Source: Minicystis rosea
GTDB lineage: Bacteria; Myxococcota_A; Polyangia; Polyangiales; Polyangiaceae
Assembly: GCA_001931535.1 (NCBI GenBank)
Contig: CP016211.1
Span: 14,957,501 to 15,021,500 of the forward strand
DNA: 64,000 bases
Reading direction: 5' to 3'
Shown here: positions 1 through 8,668 of the stretch, piece after piece
How positions within the stretch are numbered: position 1 is the first letter of the stretch
Layout: every line of letters begins with the position of its first letter
The notes under the pieces: generated by a model
What the model saw: the letters and a program-made list of their open reading frames with translations, nothing else
Databases searched by the model: none
What the model was told of the DNA's origin: nothing
Program-made: the position numbers and the translations under genes

Positions 1-381
1 CGAGATCCCGAACGGAGGCGTCGGTGGTGCCGGAGACGGCGCAGCGTCGGCGCGCAGTCCGTCGGTATGGAGGCCGTCTGTGTGAAGGCCGTCTGCTTGA
101 AGCAACGAGCGGAGCTGGCGCAGCTCGTCGCGGGTCACGGCTTCGAGCGCGTCGATGACGGGAAAATGCGTCCAATCGATTTCACCGGGGTCGGTGACGA
201 CGACCTCTCGCAGCGGGTCGACGAGCCGCACGTCCCGCGGCTCCTCGCCGTTTTGGAAGCGATACAGCACGGCTAACCGCTCGTGCCGCGATAGCGTCCC
301 CTCTCCGTCGCCAGGCGACTCGAGGAGGAGCGTCCTCCAACATGCCTTTCCCCCGCTGCGCATGCGCGCATGGTAAGCCAT
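1..381 (-). CDS. Hypothetical protein, 3' end beyond window
   Basis: A minus-strand frame is open from an ATG at 381 to the left edge (127 codons seen). A GAGG stretch 8 bases upstream of the ATG can serve as ribosome binding site, and third codon positions are G/C-rich. The N-terminal 100 residues are acidic/arginine-mixed and soluble-looking with no signal peptide or membrane segment. Near the edge the protein carries an imperfect five-residue repeat (pattern DGLHT, DGLHT, DGLRA) followed by a Pro/Ala-rich stretch. I recognise no family. The gene is cut by the window, so nothing can be said about its C-terminus. Confidence 0.6.
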   Translation of the reverse strand, partial: MAYHARMRSGGKACWRTLLLESPGDGEGTLSRHERLAVLYRFQNGEEPRDVRLVDPLREVVVTDPGEIDWTHFPVIDALEAVTRDELRQLRSLLQADGLHTDGLHTDGLRADAAPSPAPPTPPFGIS

Positions 382-570
382 GATTGCGTCCTCGAGTGAA
401 GCGCCATTCGACCGGGCTGCCACAGAAAGGTGGCAGCTTTGTGAAGCCGCTCCGCAAAATGGTCGGGCCGGGCGAAGAATGTGGGAACCCGTGAGATGAA
501 ACTCTCCGCGGCTCCGTACGCGCATCCGGATTTTCATCGACGGATCGATACGGAGCAAACGGATCGTCGC

Positions 571-1614
571 TCAGGGCCGCGCGGACGCCGAGATACGAAA
601 CACCCCGCTCGCGCCGCCGATCCAAACATCGTCGGCATTGCGTCCCAGCACGGCTTTGAACGGCCCGCGCGCTTTCGTCGCGACACGCCACGAAGCGCCG
701 TCGAAGAACGCGAGCCCGTCGCCCACGAGCCACAGCGCGCTCGCCGATGATCCCCAGAGGGCGCGTGGATGCGCGATGGGCGAGGGCGACGTCTGCCACG
801 CTTTGCCATCGAAGACGTGCACGCGCGCGGCCTCCGTCTCGAGGACGTAGGCGCGATCGCGGAGCGCGAAGAGCGCGTCGGCGTGCTGCCACGGGCCTTG
901 ATTTCCCGCGGCTTCGAAGCGCGCGCCGAGGTGATAGAGCGTCCGCCCGCCGACGCCCCAACCCACGTCGTCGCCGAGCGTGACCTGCTCGATGTCGGCG
1001 GGCGCGGGGATCATCGTCCAACCGCTGCGGCGCTTGATGATGCAGAGCGTGGCCGGGCGACAGACGATCTCCGGATCCTTGGTGCCGAGGATGGCGACGA
1101 GCGCTCCATCGTCGTTGCCGAGCCGGCCCACCTCGCGCGCGCCCGAAATGAAGCCCTGCGGCTTCCATCGCAGATAGATCGATTGCGGGCCGCGCGCGGT
1201 GACGCGCGTCCCCACCACGCGCACCCGATCATCGCGCCCATAGAAGATGTCGAGGCGCGGCGGCCGATCCTTGATCACCGATCCCGGGAGCTTCGTCGAT
1301 CGCCACCCGTGCGCGTCGTGGATCCACGCCGTGTCCTCACCGAGCGCAGCCGCGTGCGGCGGCGCATCGAGCGCGAGCGCGCTCACGGGCGCCTCGATCT
1401 CGCGCTGCAACGTCACCTCGATCGTCGGCACGGGCGGCGGCGCTGCGGGCTCGGCCGACGGAGCGATCGTGGGCGCGGCGCTCGCGGCGATCGCCGGCGC
1501 GATCTCGGCCGCCGTCGTGGTCGCGGCGATCGGCCCGGGCGGCGGAGGAGGCACGGCCGCCGGTGCGCTGCTGCACGCGACGAGAGCGAAGGAGGAGACG
1601 ACGATGCACCGCAC
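571..1614 (-). CDS. Putative lipoprotein, propeller-like C-terminal part
   Basis: 347 aa starting with GTG at 1614; an in-frame TAA lies just upstream so no earlier start is possible. The N-terminus has a short hydrophobic stretch ending LVAC at residues 11-14, a lipobox, followed by a Pro/Ala-rich spacer to about residue 70. The rest contains repeated short blocks of the type 'W..DG..F.DG..W' and 'DDVWIGG..GVFR', which in myxobacterial proteins usually mark beta-propeller-like repeats. It is likely anchored to a membrane and periplasmic or surface exposed. It is divergent from the gene at 1815. Function unknown; propeller assignment is inference from pattern only. Confidence 0.72.
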   Translation of the reverse strand: MRCIVVSSFALVACSSAPAAVPPPPPGPIAATTTAAEIAPAIAASAAPTIAPSAEPAAPPPVPTIEVTLQREIEAPVSALALDAPPHAAALGEDTAWIHDAHGWRSTKLPGSVIKDRPPRLDIFYGRDDRVRVVGTRVTARGPQSIYLRWKPQGFISGAREVGRLGNDDGALVAILGTKDPEIVCRPATLCIIKRRSGWTMIPAPADIEQVTLGDDVGWGVGGRTLYHLGARFEAAGNQGPWQHADALFALRDRAYVLETEAARVHVFDGKAWQTSPSPIAHPRALWGSSASALWLVGDGLAFFDGASWRVATKARGPFKAVLGRNADDVWIGGASGVFRISASARP

Positions 1615-1814
1615 GCGCGCGGCTTACGAAGACACGAGGACAGAGGCAAGCAGATCCGATGGTGGCCCGCATGACGGCGCCGGCGCGCCTCGATCTCGGG
1701 TGCAACGCGGAGGGCGAGCGTCGGTATCGTGCCGAGGCACAGCTTCGTCCCGCCCCGGCATTGACGGCTGCAAGTGCCCGTGGCACTCGCCGGAGCCTCA
1801 GGAAGGACAGAGAG

Positions 1815-2294
1815 ATGACCACCAAGGCCGACTACACGAATGAAGAATGGGATCTCCTCTGCTCGGGCCCGACCCTCGCGGGGCTGGGCGTGACGCTGCT
1901 CGATCCGGGCCTGGTCTCGGGGCTGCAGGAGGGCGCGGCCATCTCGCGCGCCATCCACGAGGCGAAGGGGCGCTACGCGGACAACGCGCTGGTGCAGGCG
2001 ATCGTCGCGGATTTCGAGGGGAAGGGCGATCACGTGCACGCGCTGCCCGAGGGCACCACGTCGGCTTCGGTCCTCGAGAAGCTGGTGCAGATCGACGGCA
2101 TCCTCGACGCGAAGTCCAAGAAGGGCGACACCGAGGCCAACGAGGGGCTCGGTTACCGCAACTTCCTCTACCAGGTCGCCGACAAGGCCGCGAACGCGTC
2201 CGGCGGCTTCCTCGGCCTCGGTGACAAGGTCAGCGAGGAAGAGGCCTATTACCTGAAGAAGCTCAAGGACATCCTCTTCCGCGATCAGGCGTGA
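1815..2294 (+). CDS. Hypothetical cytosolic helical protein
   Basis: 159 aa. The ATG at 1815 is preceded by AGGACAGAG, a reasonable ribosome binding site, and the longer in-frame extension upstream is Arg-rich non-coding-like sequence, so 1815 is preferred. The protein is acidic, apparently all-helical, without signal peptide or membrane segment, and has a Gly-rich turn (ASGGFLGLGDK) before the last helix. I do not recognise a named family. Two strong hairpins follow the stop codon, suggesting a monocistronic unit. Confidence 0.8.
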   Translation: MTTKADYTNEEWDLLCSGPTLAGLGVTLLDPGLVSGLQEGAAISRAIHEAKGRYADNALVQAIVADFEGKGDHVHALPEGTTSASVLEKLVQIDGILDAKSKKGDTEANEGLGYRNFLYQVADKAANASGGFLGLGDKVSEEEAYYLKKLKDILFRDQA

Positions 2295-2301
2295 TTCATC
2301 G

Positions 2302-2322
2302 CCGAGGACGCCGCGTCCTCGG
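2302..2322 (+). terminator. Hairpin after 1815-2294
   Basis: Eight-base perfect stem (CCGAGGAC / GTCCTCGG) around a 5-base loop, starting 7 bases after the stop codon. There is no T-run, so it may terminate poorly or act as an mRNA 3' stabiliser. Confidence 0.5.
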
Positions 2323-2346
2323 ATCGCGCGTGATGTCATGAAATGA

Positions 2347-2381
2347 GGAGGCTCTCCGGCAGTGATGCCGTGAGAGCCTCT
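2347..2381 (+). terminator. Long two-part hairpin, probable terminator
   Basis: Nine-base stem GAGGCTCTC / GAGAGCCTC continues into a four-base stem CGGC / GCCG with one bulged T and a 6-base loop. It lies between the stop at 2294 and the lipoprotein start at 2451, which is also why an upstream start for that lipoprotein is unlikely. Confidence 0.55.
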
Positions 2382-2450
2382 TCGCGTTTCCGTGCATGTC
2401 CGAGCGGACGAGCCCACCGCTCCTCCGCCGCTTCGCTTCGTCACGAGCCT

Positions 2451-2867
2451 ATGAGAGCTCTATCGCTCATCGCTTTCCACGCGCTTGCTCTCCTCGCCGG
2501 CTGCACCTCCGCCCGCGTGCCGAACGTGCCAGTCTCCGGCGACACGATCGCGGTTTGCCCCGTCAATTACCCGGTCCCCATCGAGCTTCACAGCAAGACC
2601 CCAGTGCCGGCTCCGGCACGCGTCGTCCTCGCCGGTCTGGCCATCGGCGAGGTCGTGTCGCAGGGCGCTGCCAAGCACGTGACCGTCTGCCTGCGAAGCG
2701 GGCTCGACCTCTTCTCGAATGCCACCCTCTCTCGGCACACCTCATCGATGCTCGGCGAAGTCTACCTCGAGCTCGCCCCGGGAAGCCCGGAGACGATCGC
2801 GCCGGGCGGCGCCCGCGTGCCCGGCGCCAAACTCCCTCCGGGCGGAGCGCTGACGCTCGTCGAATAG
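2451..2867 (+). CDS. Lipoprotein with a single MCE/MlaD-like domain
   Basis: 138 aa from ATG 2451. Signal peptide with lipobox LAGC at about residues 15-18. The remainder aligns by eye with the mammalian-cell-entry (MlaD) domain: a V.LAGL.IGEV segment, an alternating strand pattern with charged residues, then SSMLGEVYLELAPGSPE, which matches the characteristic 'LGE.YVEL.PG' end of MCE domains. Classical MlaD is an inner-membrane-anchored substrate-binding subunit of a phospholipid ABC transporter and forms hexameric rings; here the domain sits alone on a lipid anchor, with no mlaE/mlaF neighbour in the window. Role in lipid trafficking is inference. Family confidence moderate. Confidence 0.7.
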   Translation: MRALSLIAFHALALLAGCTSARVPNVPVSGDTIAVCPVNYPVPIELHSKTPVPAPARVVLAGLAIGEVVSQGAAKHVTVCLRSGLDLFSNATLSRHTSSMLGEVYLELAPGSPETIAPGGARVPGAKLPPGGALTLVE

Positions 2868-2986
2868 GCCGCGAAGCCCATCCCATCCGAGCTCCCGTAG
2901 GGAAGCCCAGATGGGAGGATTCGATATCCGAGCGTCACCGCACGAGAGCCCTCAAGGGCGCCTTGCGACGCTCACTTCAAGCCTTG

Positions 2987-3511
2987 TCACTCGCAGCCGC
3001 AACCGCAGGCGTCGCTGAACATCGTCTCGCCCTTGGGACAGGCGAACTTGACGTACTTGCACTCCTCCGGATCGTGGCTCACGTACGTGGCGCCGGGGTG
3101 CTTGATGGCGCAGAGGACGGCGCGCGGCGGGCGGACGCAGATGCCGCTGCAATCGGCGCCGCCTGCGTGCGGATCGCAGTCGTCGCGCGGATCGTCGATG
3201 CACTCGAACCCCGACGGACACGCGAGACCGAGGAAGCCGCCGCACGTTTGCAGATGCTGAGGTACGCAGAGGCCGCCGCAATCGGCGCCACCCGCGTTGG
3301 GGTCACAGCCATCGGTGGGATCGTCGATACAGGCGTATCCGGTTGGACACTGGATGCCGGCGATTCCACCACACGTTTGGAGAGCGCTTTGCGCTTCGCT
3401 GGTGGCTTGATCCGTGTCGCCGGCGCCGTCTTGTGCTTGGAGGCTGCACGCCGCCATGGGGACGATGCCGAGACACACGAACGCGACGATGGAGAGCACG
3501 CGCTTGAACAT
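2987..3511 (-). CDS. Secreted Cys-rich lipoprotein with duplicated module
   Basis: 174 aa from ATG 3511; GGAGG lies 6 bases upstream, while the ATG four codons earlier overlaps that Shine-Dalgarno and is unlikely. Signal peptide with lipobox PMAAC. The mature part has two copies of a ~38-residue Cys-rich unit (TCGG..G..CP.G..CIDDP.D.CDP.AGGADC.G.CV) and a third shorter Cys-rich segment ending GCGCE. Six cysteines per unit suggest disulfide-stabilised, Kazal/follistatin-like small domains as seen in myxobacterial surface proteins. Exported; molecular target unknown. Converges with the MCE lipoprotein gene. Confidence 0.78.
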   Translation of the reverse strand: MFKRVLSIVAFVCLGIVPMAACSLQAQDGAGDTDQATSEAQSALQTCGGIAGIQCPTGYACIDDPTDGCDPNAGGADCGGLCVPQHLQTCGGFLGLACPSGFECIDDPRDDCDPHAGGADCSGICVRPPRAVLCAIKHPGATYVSHDPEECKYVKFACPKGETMFSDACGCGCE

Positions 3512-3758
3512 GGATTCCTCCACTTCGTGATCGGGGATTCGACTGCGGCATTGCAGTCACCCCGGGGCCGAAAGGTAGAACAGAACCTGGTCAAACGCAC
3601 GTCATGTGTTCTGCGCGCCTCGTCGAGGTCGAGACGTCTCCCGCGCTCGAGGATGCCTGTTTACCCAGGGCCGATACGAAAACGCCGGGCTTTTCGGGAG
3701 ATGATGAATGACTCTCGACGTGCCTGGATCCCGGCCTTCGGGCGAGGGAGACGAACGC

Positions 3759-4868
3759 TCACTTCCGATATTGCACGAGGCGGACGCCGTCGACCCAGTA
3801 CACGAATTGTGAGTCCACGGCGACGCAGGTAGGGAAGGCGCTGGGCGGGTCGAGGGGGCGGAGCAGGATGGGGAGGCCGCCCGTCTTCGCGACCTTGAAG
3901 ACGCCGCTCGGGCTCATGAAATAGACGCTCTCCTCGTCGACCGCGAAAACCCCGCTCGCCCCTTGCTTGGCGTCCACGATCACCGTGGATTCGCCCCCCG
4001 CGATGCTCACCCGCGCCACGATTCCACCCGTCCCCGGGACGGGAGACGTGGAGTAGAAGACGGTGTCGCCGTCGACGACGAGCGAGGCGCTGTCCTCCAA
4101 GTTGATGTCGAATCCGGTGCCCTGCCCGGAGAGGACCGTGGTGTCGTGCGTGGCCTTGTCTTCCCGGACCAGCGTGTAACCCGTGCTGCCCCAATAATAC
4201 ACGCCGGTCGCGTCGGCGGCGATGCGACCGAGGCTCAGGCCATTGGGAGAGAACACCGTGGGCGTCGTCCCGGCGGGCGCGGTGGTGTCGGTTTCGAGGA
4301 CGTCCGTTCCATCGAAGTAATAGAGCCTGGTGCCGTCGCCGGTCATGCGGGTGGGCGCGCCGGTCTGGTCGGCGAAGGAGCTGCCGAAGGCTTGACCATT
4401 CTGCCCAGCGTGCTTGTCGGCGCGGCGGATCCCTTGGCCGCCGCCGGTCCAATAAAGGTGGGTGTCGTCCACCACCAAGCTCGCCGGCATCGTGGTCCAC
4501 CCGAACGAGGTGGCCTGTCCACCCGTCTTGGCGACGCGCCGCACCTCGCCGATCTGCCAATACACGTTGTCGGCATCGGTGACGATGTTGCACGGCGCGC
4601 CGGTCAGGGTCGTTTGCGTGTCGAGCTCCACGACCGCATGACACGAGGACTCGACGCACACTTCCGTGCTTGCACAAGCAGGCTGGCAATCGCCCTGCGG
4701 TGCCGCGCCGCCGGTCGACGAAGAGGTGGTGTCGTGATCGCCGCCCGCGCCGCCGCTCGACGAGGAAGAGGTCGCGCCGCCGGTGGTGATGGGCTCGGCC
4801 GTCGCCGGATCGCAGGCGGCGGGCAGGAGAGCGACGGTGAGCAAAGCAAGGGCGATGTTCCGGTTCAT
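3759..4868 (-). CDS. Lipoprotein with beta-propeller-like repeats
   Basis: 369 aa from ATG 4868; the in-frame extension beyond it is Arg/Pro-rich and overlaps the neighbouring gene. Signal peptide with lipobox at LPAAC, then a Ser/Thr/Gly spacer typical of myxobacterial lipoproteins, a short Cys motif (C..C..TEVC..SSC), and about 300 residues made of repeats of the form 'D...YW....G.I.R..K.GG.....'. Such repeats form bladed propellers; the family is common in myxobacteria and functionally undefined. Likely surface exposed. Confidence 0.78.
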   Translation of the reverse strand: MNRNIALALLTVALLPAACDPATAEPITTGGATSSSSSGGAGGDHDTTSSSTGGAAPQGDCQPACASTEVCVESSCHAVVELDTQTTLTGAPCNIVTDADNVYWQIGEVRRVAKTGGQATSFGWTTMPASLVVDDTHLYWTGGGQGIRRADKHAGQNGQAFGSSFADQTGAPTRMTGDGTRLYYFDGTDVLETDTTAPAGTTPTVFSPNGLSLGRIAADATGVYYWGSTGYTLVREDKATHDTTVLSGQGTGFDINLEDSASLVVDGDTVFYSTSPVPGTGGIVARVSIAGGESTVIVDAKQGASGVFAVDEESVYFMSPSGVFKVAKTGGLPILLRPLDPPSAFPTCVAVDSQFVYWVDGVRLVQYRK

Positions 4869-4947
4869 GCGTCGAGTCCTTGAAGGGCCGGCGGGAGCGC
4901 CGGTGTCCCCGAGTGGCCGACGGGCTCGAAAACGGCTCACGCGATCC

Positions 4948-5976
4948 TCACCAATCCACGCTCGCGCCCGCCGACAGCATCCCGAGCGGGCGGCCCCAGG
5001 CAGCCACGGTGCGGCCGGCAAATGCGATGTCGGCCCGAGGCAGCGAGACGCCGACCTGCCCGTCGAAGCAGAGATGAACCCGCTCGGTGAGGCGCGGCGC
5101 GATCTCGGCCCCGATGAACCCCAACAGAACGGCGATGTTGCTCGGCTTCCCCTGATAAGGCGTGGCCGCGAATCCATTGGTGCGCAGCCAGGCCAGCGCC
5201 GGGCCGGCTTGGGCGGAGAGCCGGAGCTCGGGAATGACATCCACGACCCACGAGAGCGACGCGCCGAACAGCGTCGCCGACATCGAGGCCGATCCCTCGG
5301 TCGACGTCACCGTCGATCCCGCCAAAGGCACGCTCAAAAGCGCGCCCACGCCGAGGTGATCCGTGGCCATCCACCGGCCGGAGAGGGTGAGATCGAGACC
5401 CGGGCCACCCGGTTGAAAGGGGACCGCCAGCGCCGCACCCACGACGAAACGCGGCCCGGCGGCAGCAGGCTTTGGCGGAGGAGCCATGACCGTCGGGACA
5501 GCGGCCGGTGGATTCGTGGATGGAGAGGCCGCGGGAGATGGCGGCTCCGGCACGGGAGCAGGTGCCGCGGCAAGCGAGAGTGCTTTGGGCTCTTGGAGCG
5601 GTTGAAAGAAGGCGCGGAGCTGCTCCGAGGCGCGCACGGTTTGAATGGCTTCGTCCTCGTCCGCAGAGGGCATGACGAAGGCCCGAATCGTGAGCTTGCC
5701 CGTGGCCGGATCGGTGATCCAGAGCTCGACGCGGCGAGGTGGGCTTTCGATGACGCGCGCGGCGGCGACGGCGGTGGTGGTGCCGTCTTCGACGAGGATC
5801 GGCGCGGGATCGATGTCGAACCCCATGGCCTCGATTTCGGCGCGCACGCGTGCGGCGAACGGCGTCGTCTCCGGTGCGACGAAGAGAACGCGCCGGCCCT
5901 CGGCCGCGGCGTCGCGCGCGATCGCGACGAGCGTGATCATCGCGATGGCACCGAGGAAGCGGGCGCGCATCGTCAT
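4948..5976 (-). CDS. Predicted outer-membrane beta-barrel protein, end of sigma-factor operon
   Basis: 342 aa. The ATG at 5976 overlaps the TGA of the upstream FecR/TPR gene (ATGA), so the two are translationally coupled. A signal peptide ends near DAAAEG. Residues ~25-135 look like a globular periplasmic domain; a Pro/Ala linker follows (~145-180); the last ~160 residues alternate polar and hydrophobic with aromatic residues (RFVVGAALAVPF, LDLTLSGRWMATDHLGVGALL, SLSWVVDVIPELRLSAQAG), the pattern of an outer-membrane barrel. Third gene of an ECF sigma/FecR-type operon; export partner or sensed structure is inference. Confidence 0.75.
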   Translation of the reverse strand: MTMRARFLGAIAMITLVAIARDAAAEGRRVLFVAPETTPFAARVRAEIEAMGFDIDPAPILVEDGTTTAVAAARVIESPPRRVELWITDPATGKLTIRAFVMPSADEDEAIQTVRASEQLRAFFQPLQEPKALSLAAAPAPVPEPPSPAASPSTNPPAAVPTVMAPPPKPAAAGPRFVVGAALAVPFQPGGPGLDLTLSGRWMATDHLGVGALLSVPLAGSTVTSTEGSASMSATLFGASLSWVVDVIPELRLSAQAGPALAWLRTNGFAATPYQGKPSNIAVLLGFIGAEIAPRLTERVHLCFDGQVGVSLPRADIAFAGRTVAAWGRPLGMLSAGASVDW

Positions 5977-7241
5977 GGTGCCATCAGGCTCTTCGCGAGC
6001 TCGGCGTGGGCGCCGCCCGGGTAACGCGCGAGATACGTGCGCGCCGTCTCCCTTGCGGCGTCGAGGCTCCCGAGCCGCTGCTCGGCCTCCATCTTACGGC
6101 CGAGCGCTTCGGCGGCGAGCGGGCCGCCGGGGCGCTCGGCGAGGTAGGTCGAGAACCAACGGTGTGCGTCGGCGAATGCATGCGCACCGTCGAAGGCCAA
6201 TTGACCGAGATGAAAGGCCGCATTGGCGGCCGCGTCACTACCACCGAAGCGACGGCGGACCGCGCCGTACGCTTCCATGGCCTGCGCGCTGCGGGCCGCG
6301 AGCCGCGCGGTGGTGCCGAGCTCGAGCAGCTCGGCGGCGGAGAGGCTCTCGCACAGCGCGCCAAAGCCCTCAATCTCCGCTGCGGCCAAAGCACCCTTGT
6401 AATCGCTGCGTCGCGCGAGCTCGCGCCACGATGCCGGCGGTGCAGCCGCGGACGTCGCCGGCTCGTCTTGCGGATGGAGCGTCGTCGCGGGCGGCGCCGT
6501 CACGGAAGGCACGCTCGGGCCGCGCGCGCTGGGCACTGCCAGCCTCGGTACGTCGGCGGAGATCGCGGGCCCGTTCCCCGAGGCTCGGGCTTGCTTCGAT
6601 GACGCGCACGAGAGCGTCGCCGATTCGCCGGCGGCGAGCGCGCGATCGTGATCGAGACAGGCCCCGCGCACGATCACACGGCCCTCGTGCATCACCACGC
6701 GGAGGACTTCGGCCTCGGGATCCCAGCCGGCATCGAAGCTCGTGCCGGTCACGTGGATCTCGAAAGGACCTCCGACGACCGACCAATCGTTGCCGGCGCG
6801 AGGGACCACGTCGGCGCGCACGGTCCCGCGCTCGATGGCCACGCGGGCGCCGTGCGCGGTCACGTCGATGACGCGCACGCGCGCGCCGCCCTCGAGCCGC
6901 ACGCGCGTCCCATCGGAGAAACCGATGGGCAGCGCCTGTGCGTCGGGCGCGACGATCCACGATCCGCTCGCGCCCGCGAGCGTCGGCTCGCCGACCGCGA
7001 AGGTGAGGGGCTCGGCCGCGGGCCAGAGGATCGCGACCGCCGCGATCGAGCCCAAGGCCAGGCCGATGGCAATGGGCCGGCGCAGCGATTCTTGGCCGCG
7101 CGCCGTGCTGCGCCGATCGCGCTCGGCGCGCAGCGCGGAGAGGCGCTTCTCGACGGGCGGTCGCGCGCGGGCCTCGACGGCCTCGTCGCCCAGCGCGGCG
7201 ATCGTGCGGCCGAGCGCGGCTAGCTTGTCGGATCTGCCCAT
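5973..7241 (-). CDS. FecR-domain protein with C-terminal TPR-like repeats
   Basis: 422 aa from ATG 7241, overlapping the 3' end of the sigma-factor gene by 22 bases. Residues 1-55 form a cytosolic charged segment, a membrane helix follows (IAIGLALGSIAAVAILW), then a FecR-like beta domain (~75-210) with the typical 'G.RV.V....GA.V....G.V...V......W.V..GPF.I.V.GT.F...W' sequence. After a Ser/Pro linker, the C-terminal ~160 residues contain tetratricopeptide-like helices. FecR proteins control the partner sigma factor; here it probably acts as anti-sigma/sensor across the inner membrane. Fusion of FecR with TPR is common in myxobacteria. Confidence 0.82.
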   Translation of the reverse strand: MGRSDKLAALGRTIAALGDEAVEARARPPVEKRLSALRAERDRRSTARGQESLRRPIAIGLALGSIAAVAILWPAAEPLTFAVGEPTLAGASGSWIVAPDAQALPIGFSDGTRVRLEGGARVRVIDVTAHGARVAIERGTVRADVVPRAGNDWSVVGGPFEIHVTGTSFDAGWDPEAEVLRVVMHEGRVIVRGACLDHDRALAAGESATLSCASSKQARASGNGPAISADVPRLAVPSARGPSVPSVTAPPATTLHPQDEPATSAAAPPASWRELARRSDYKGALAAAEIEGFGALCESLSAAELLELGTTARLAARSAQAMEAYGAVRRRFGGSDAAANAAFHLGQLAFDGAHAFADAHRWFSTYLAERPGGPLAAEALGRKMEAEQRLGSLDAARETARTYLARYPGGAHAELAKSLMAP

Positions 7242-7909
7242 CGCGAGCCCTCCTGGAACCAATCCGCGAGCGCCTCGTGCGCCCGGCCGCGCGCGCGGAG
7301 CTCGACCTCTGCGCGCTTGATGCGTCGCTTGATCGTCGCGAGCGAGGCGTCGCACGCGCGCGCGATCTGGGTAAGCTCCATCCCCTCGACGTAGCGCAGC
7401 GTGAACGCGATGCGCGCGTCGGTGTCGATGGCGCCGAGCACTTCGTAGAAGGCCCGGAGCGCCGCGCGATCCTCGGGGGACGCGCAGGGCGCGGGGATCT
7501 CGGGCGTCTCCTCGGGAGGCCGCAGCACTTGCCACCATCGCCGCCGCTTCCTGCGAATCGCTTCGCGCGCGACGTTGGCGGCGAACGCGGAGAGCCAATC
7601 CTTGAGCGCGTGCGCCTCGCGCAGATCGCCGATGCGCTCGAGGGCCCGGAGAAACACCTCCTGCGCGAGATCGTCGAGGTCCGTGTGGTTGCCGAGGATG
7701 TGCGTGAGGACCCGCTCCACGTGGCCGCCGTATCGTTCGAGGAGCGCGCGCTCGGCCCAGCTCTTCCCGTCGCGCAGGCCGCGCACGAGATCGTCCTCGT
7801 CGGGCGAGGGCTCGCGAAGGCGGCGGGCCTCCTCGCCGTCGCGCGAGGCTCGGCCGAGCGCCGCCCTGCGGACCTCGTCGAGGTGAACGACCTTACCTGC
7901 GCTGCCCAT
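7220..7909 (-). CDS. ECF-type RNA polymerase sigma factor
   Basis: 229 aa from ATG 7909, which has GGAG 6 bases upstream; an earlier in-frame start at 7978 would add 23 residues. Sigma region 2 is seen around 'DLDDLAQEVFLRALERI' with the preceding 'ERALLERYGGHVERVL', and region 4 as an HTH: 'LRYVEGMELTQIARACDAS' then ATIKRRIKRAE. First gene of the operon with the FecR/TPR protein and beta-barrel, all overlapping, which points to cell-envelope-responsive regulation. Loading of core polymerase at its own promoter is expected for the family but not visible here. Confidence 0.88.
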   Translation of the reverse strand: MGSAGKVVHLDEVRRAALGRASRDGEEARRLREPSPDEDDLVRGLRDGKSWAERALLERYGGHVERVLTHILGNHTDLDDLAQEVFLRALERIGDLREAHALKDWLSAFAANVAREAIRRKRRRWWQVLRPPEETPEIPAPCASPEDRAALRAFYEVLGAIDTDARIAFTLRYVEGMELTQIARACDASLATIKRRIKRAEVELRARGRAHEALADWFQEGSRWADPTS

Positions 7910-7937
7910 CGTCGTCTCCGGGACCACGACGTCGCGG

Positions 7938-8228
7938 TCACCGACCCGTAATGGCCGGACCCTGCCCGAACGGCTCACGCGAATCCATTTTCTTTCGCGC
8001 GGGGCATCCCGGCCCGGAAGGCTCAGCGATCCAGGGCCCGCACAGAGGACGCGAGAGCGCGCTCACGTCGGCGCGATCATCGAGCACGTTGCCGCGCTCG
8101 TCGGTGGTCACGTGCGCCGCGTGGAGCCCTTCGGCGAAATCCACGCAAGCCGCCGCGATCGGCTCGATGCCCGGCGGCGTGGCCTCGAGCCGTACCCGCG
8201 CGCGGATCGGCTCATCGCCGACTGCCCA
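7938..8228 (-). pseudogene. Possible Ser/Thr protein kinase fragment
   Basis: The frame is open on the minus strand between a TGA at 8229-8231 and a stop at 7938, but it has no good start (only an internal GTG at 8144). The stretch 'AAACVDFAEGLHAAHVTTDE' then RGNVL resembles the segment just before the HRD loop of myxobacterial Ser/Thr kinases ('..ICEGLHAAHE.TDE.G.PL..VHRD'). The HRD and everything after are missing. I read it as a decayed kinase fragment directly upstream of the sigma-factor operon. Resemblance is by eye only; it could be a short unrelated ORF or chance. Confidence 0.3.
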
Positions 8229-8668
8229 TCACGTTTGAGCGCCACGCTCGGTGCGGATTCGAGCTGCTTTGGAGAAGACTCGATATCTCCGCACGGCGGG
8301 GGATCGACGGATGGGCGACGCGGGGGGTATGCCCACTCGACTCGGAACGAGCAACGAAGCTCAGCGGACGCCGTTCGTGGACGCGCGTCAGGCAAGCATC
8401 GGCCGCTCTGCGGGCCTCGCTCCTCGCAGGCGTTCAGAGGGGCGCATTGTCGTGGCGCTGCGCGTCGTGGTGCGTCAGCGGGCGTTGCAATGGTGAGGCT
8501 CCGATGCACCAGGTGATGGAGCATTCGTTATCCATCTGAGCCATCGCTGCACCACCCAGGGCGCCCCAATGCATCTCCGATTCAGCGGAAAAGTTGGGTG
8601 TCAGCGTCGAGGTACAGGGCTTGCTCGAAGGTGGGCAATCGGCGCGAAGGCCGCGAGGAGACTGACGA
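8229..8668. other. Intergenic, no supported gene
   Basis: About 440 bases ahead of the NlpC/P60 gene. ORFs here are Arg/Pro/Ser-rich in all frames and lack start context. I see no strong promoter; a GCGAAGGCCGCGAGGAGAC stretch just before 8669 supplies the ribosome binding site for that gene. Confidence 0.5.
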
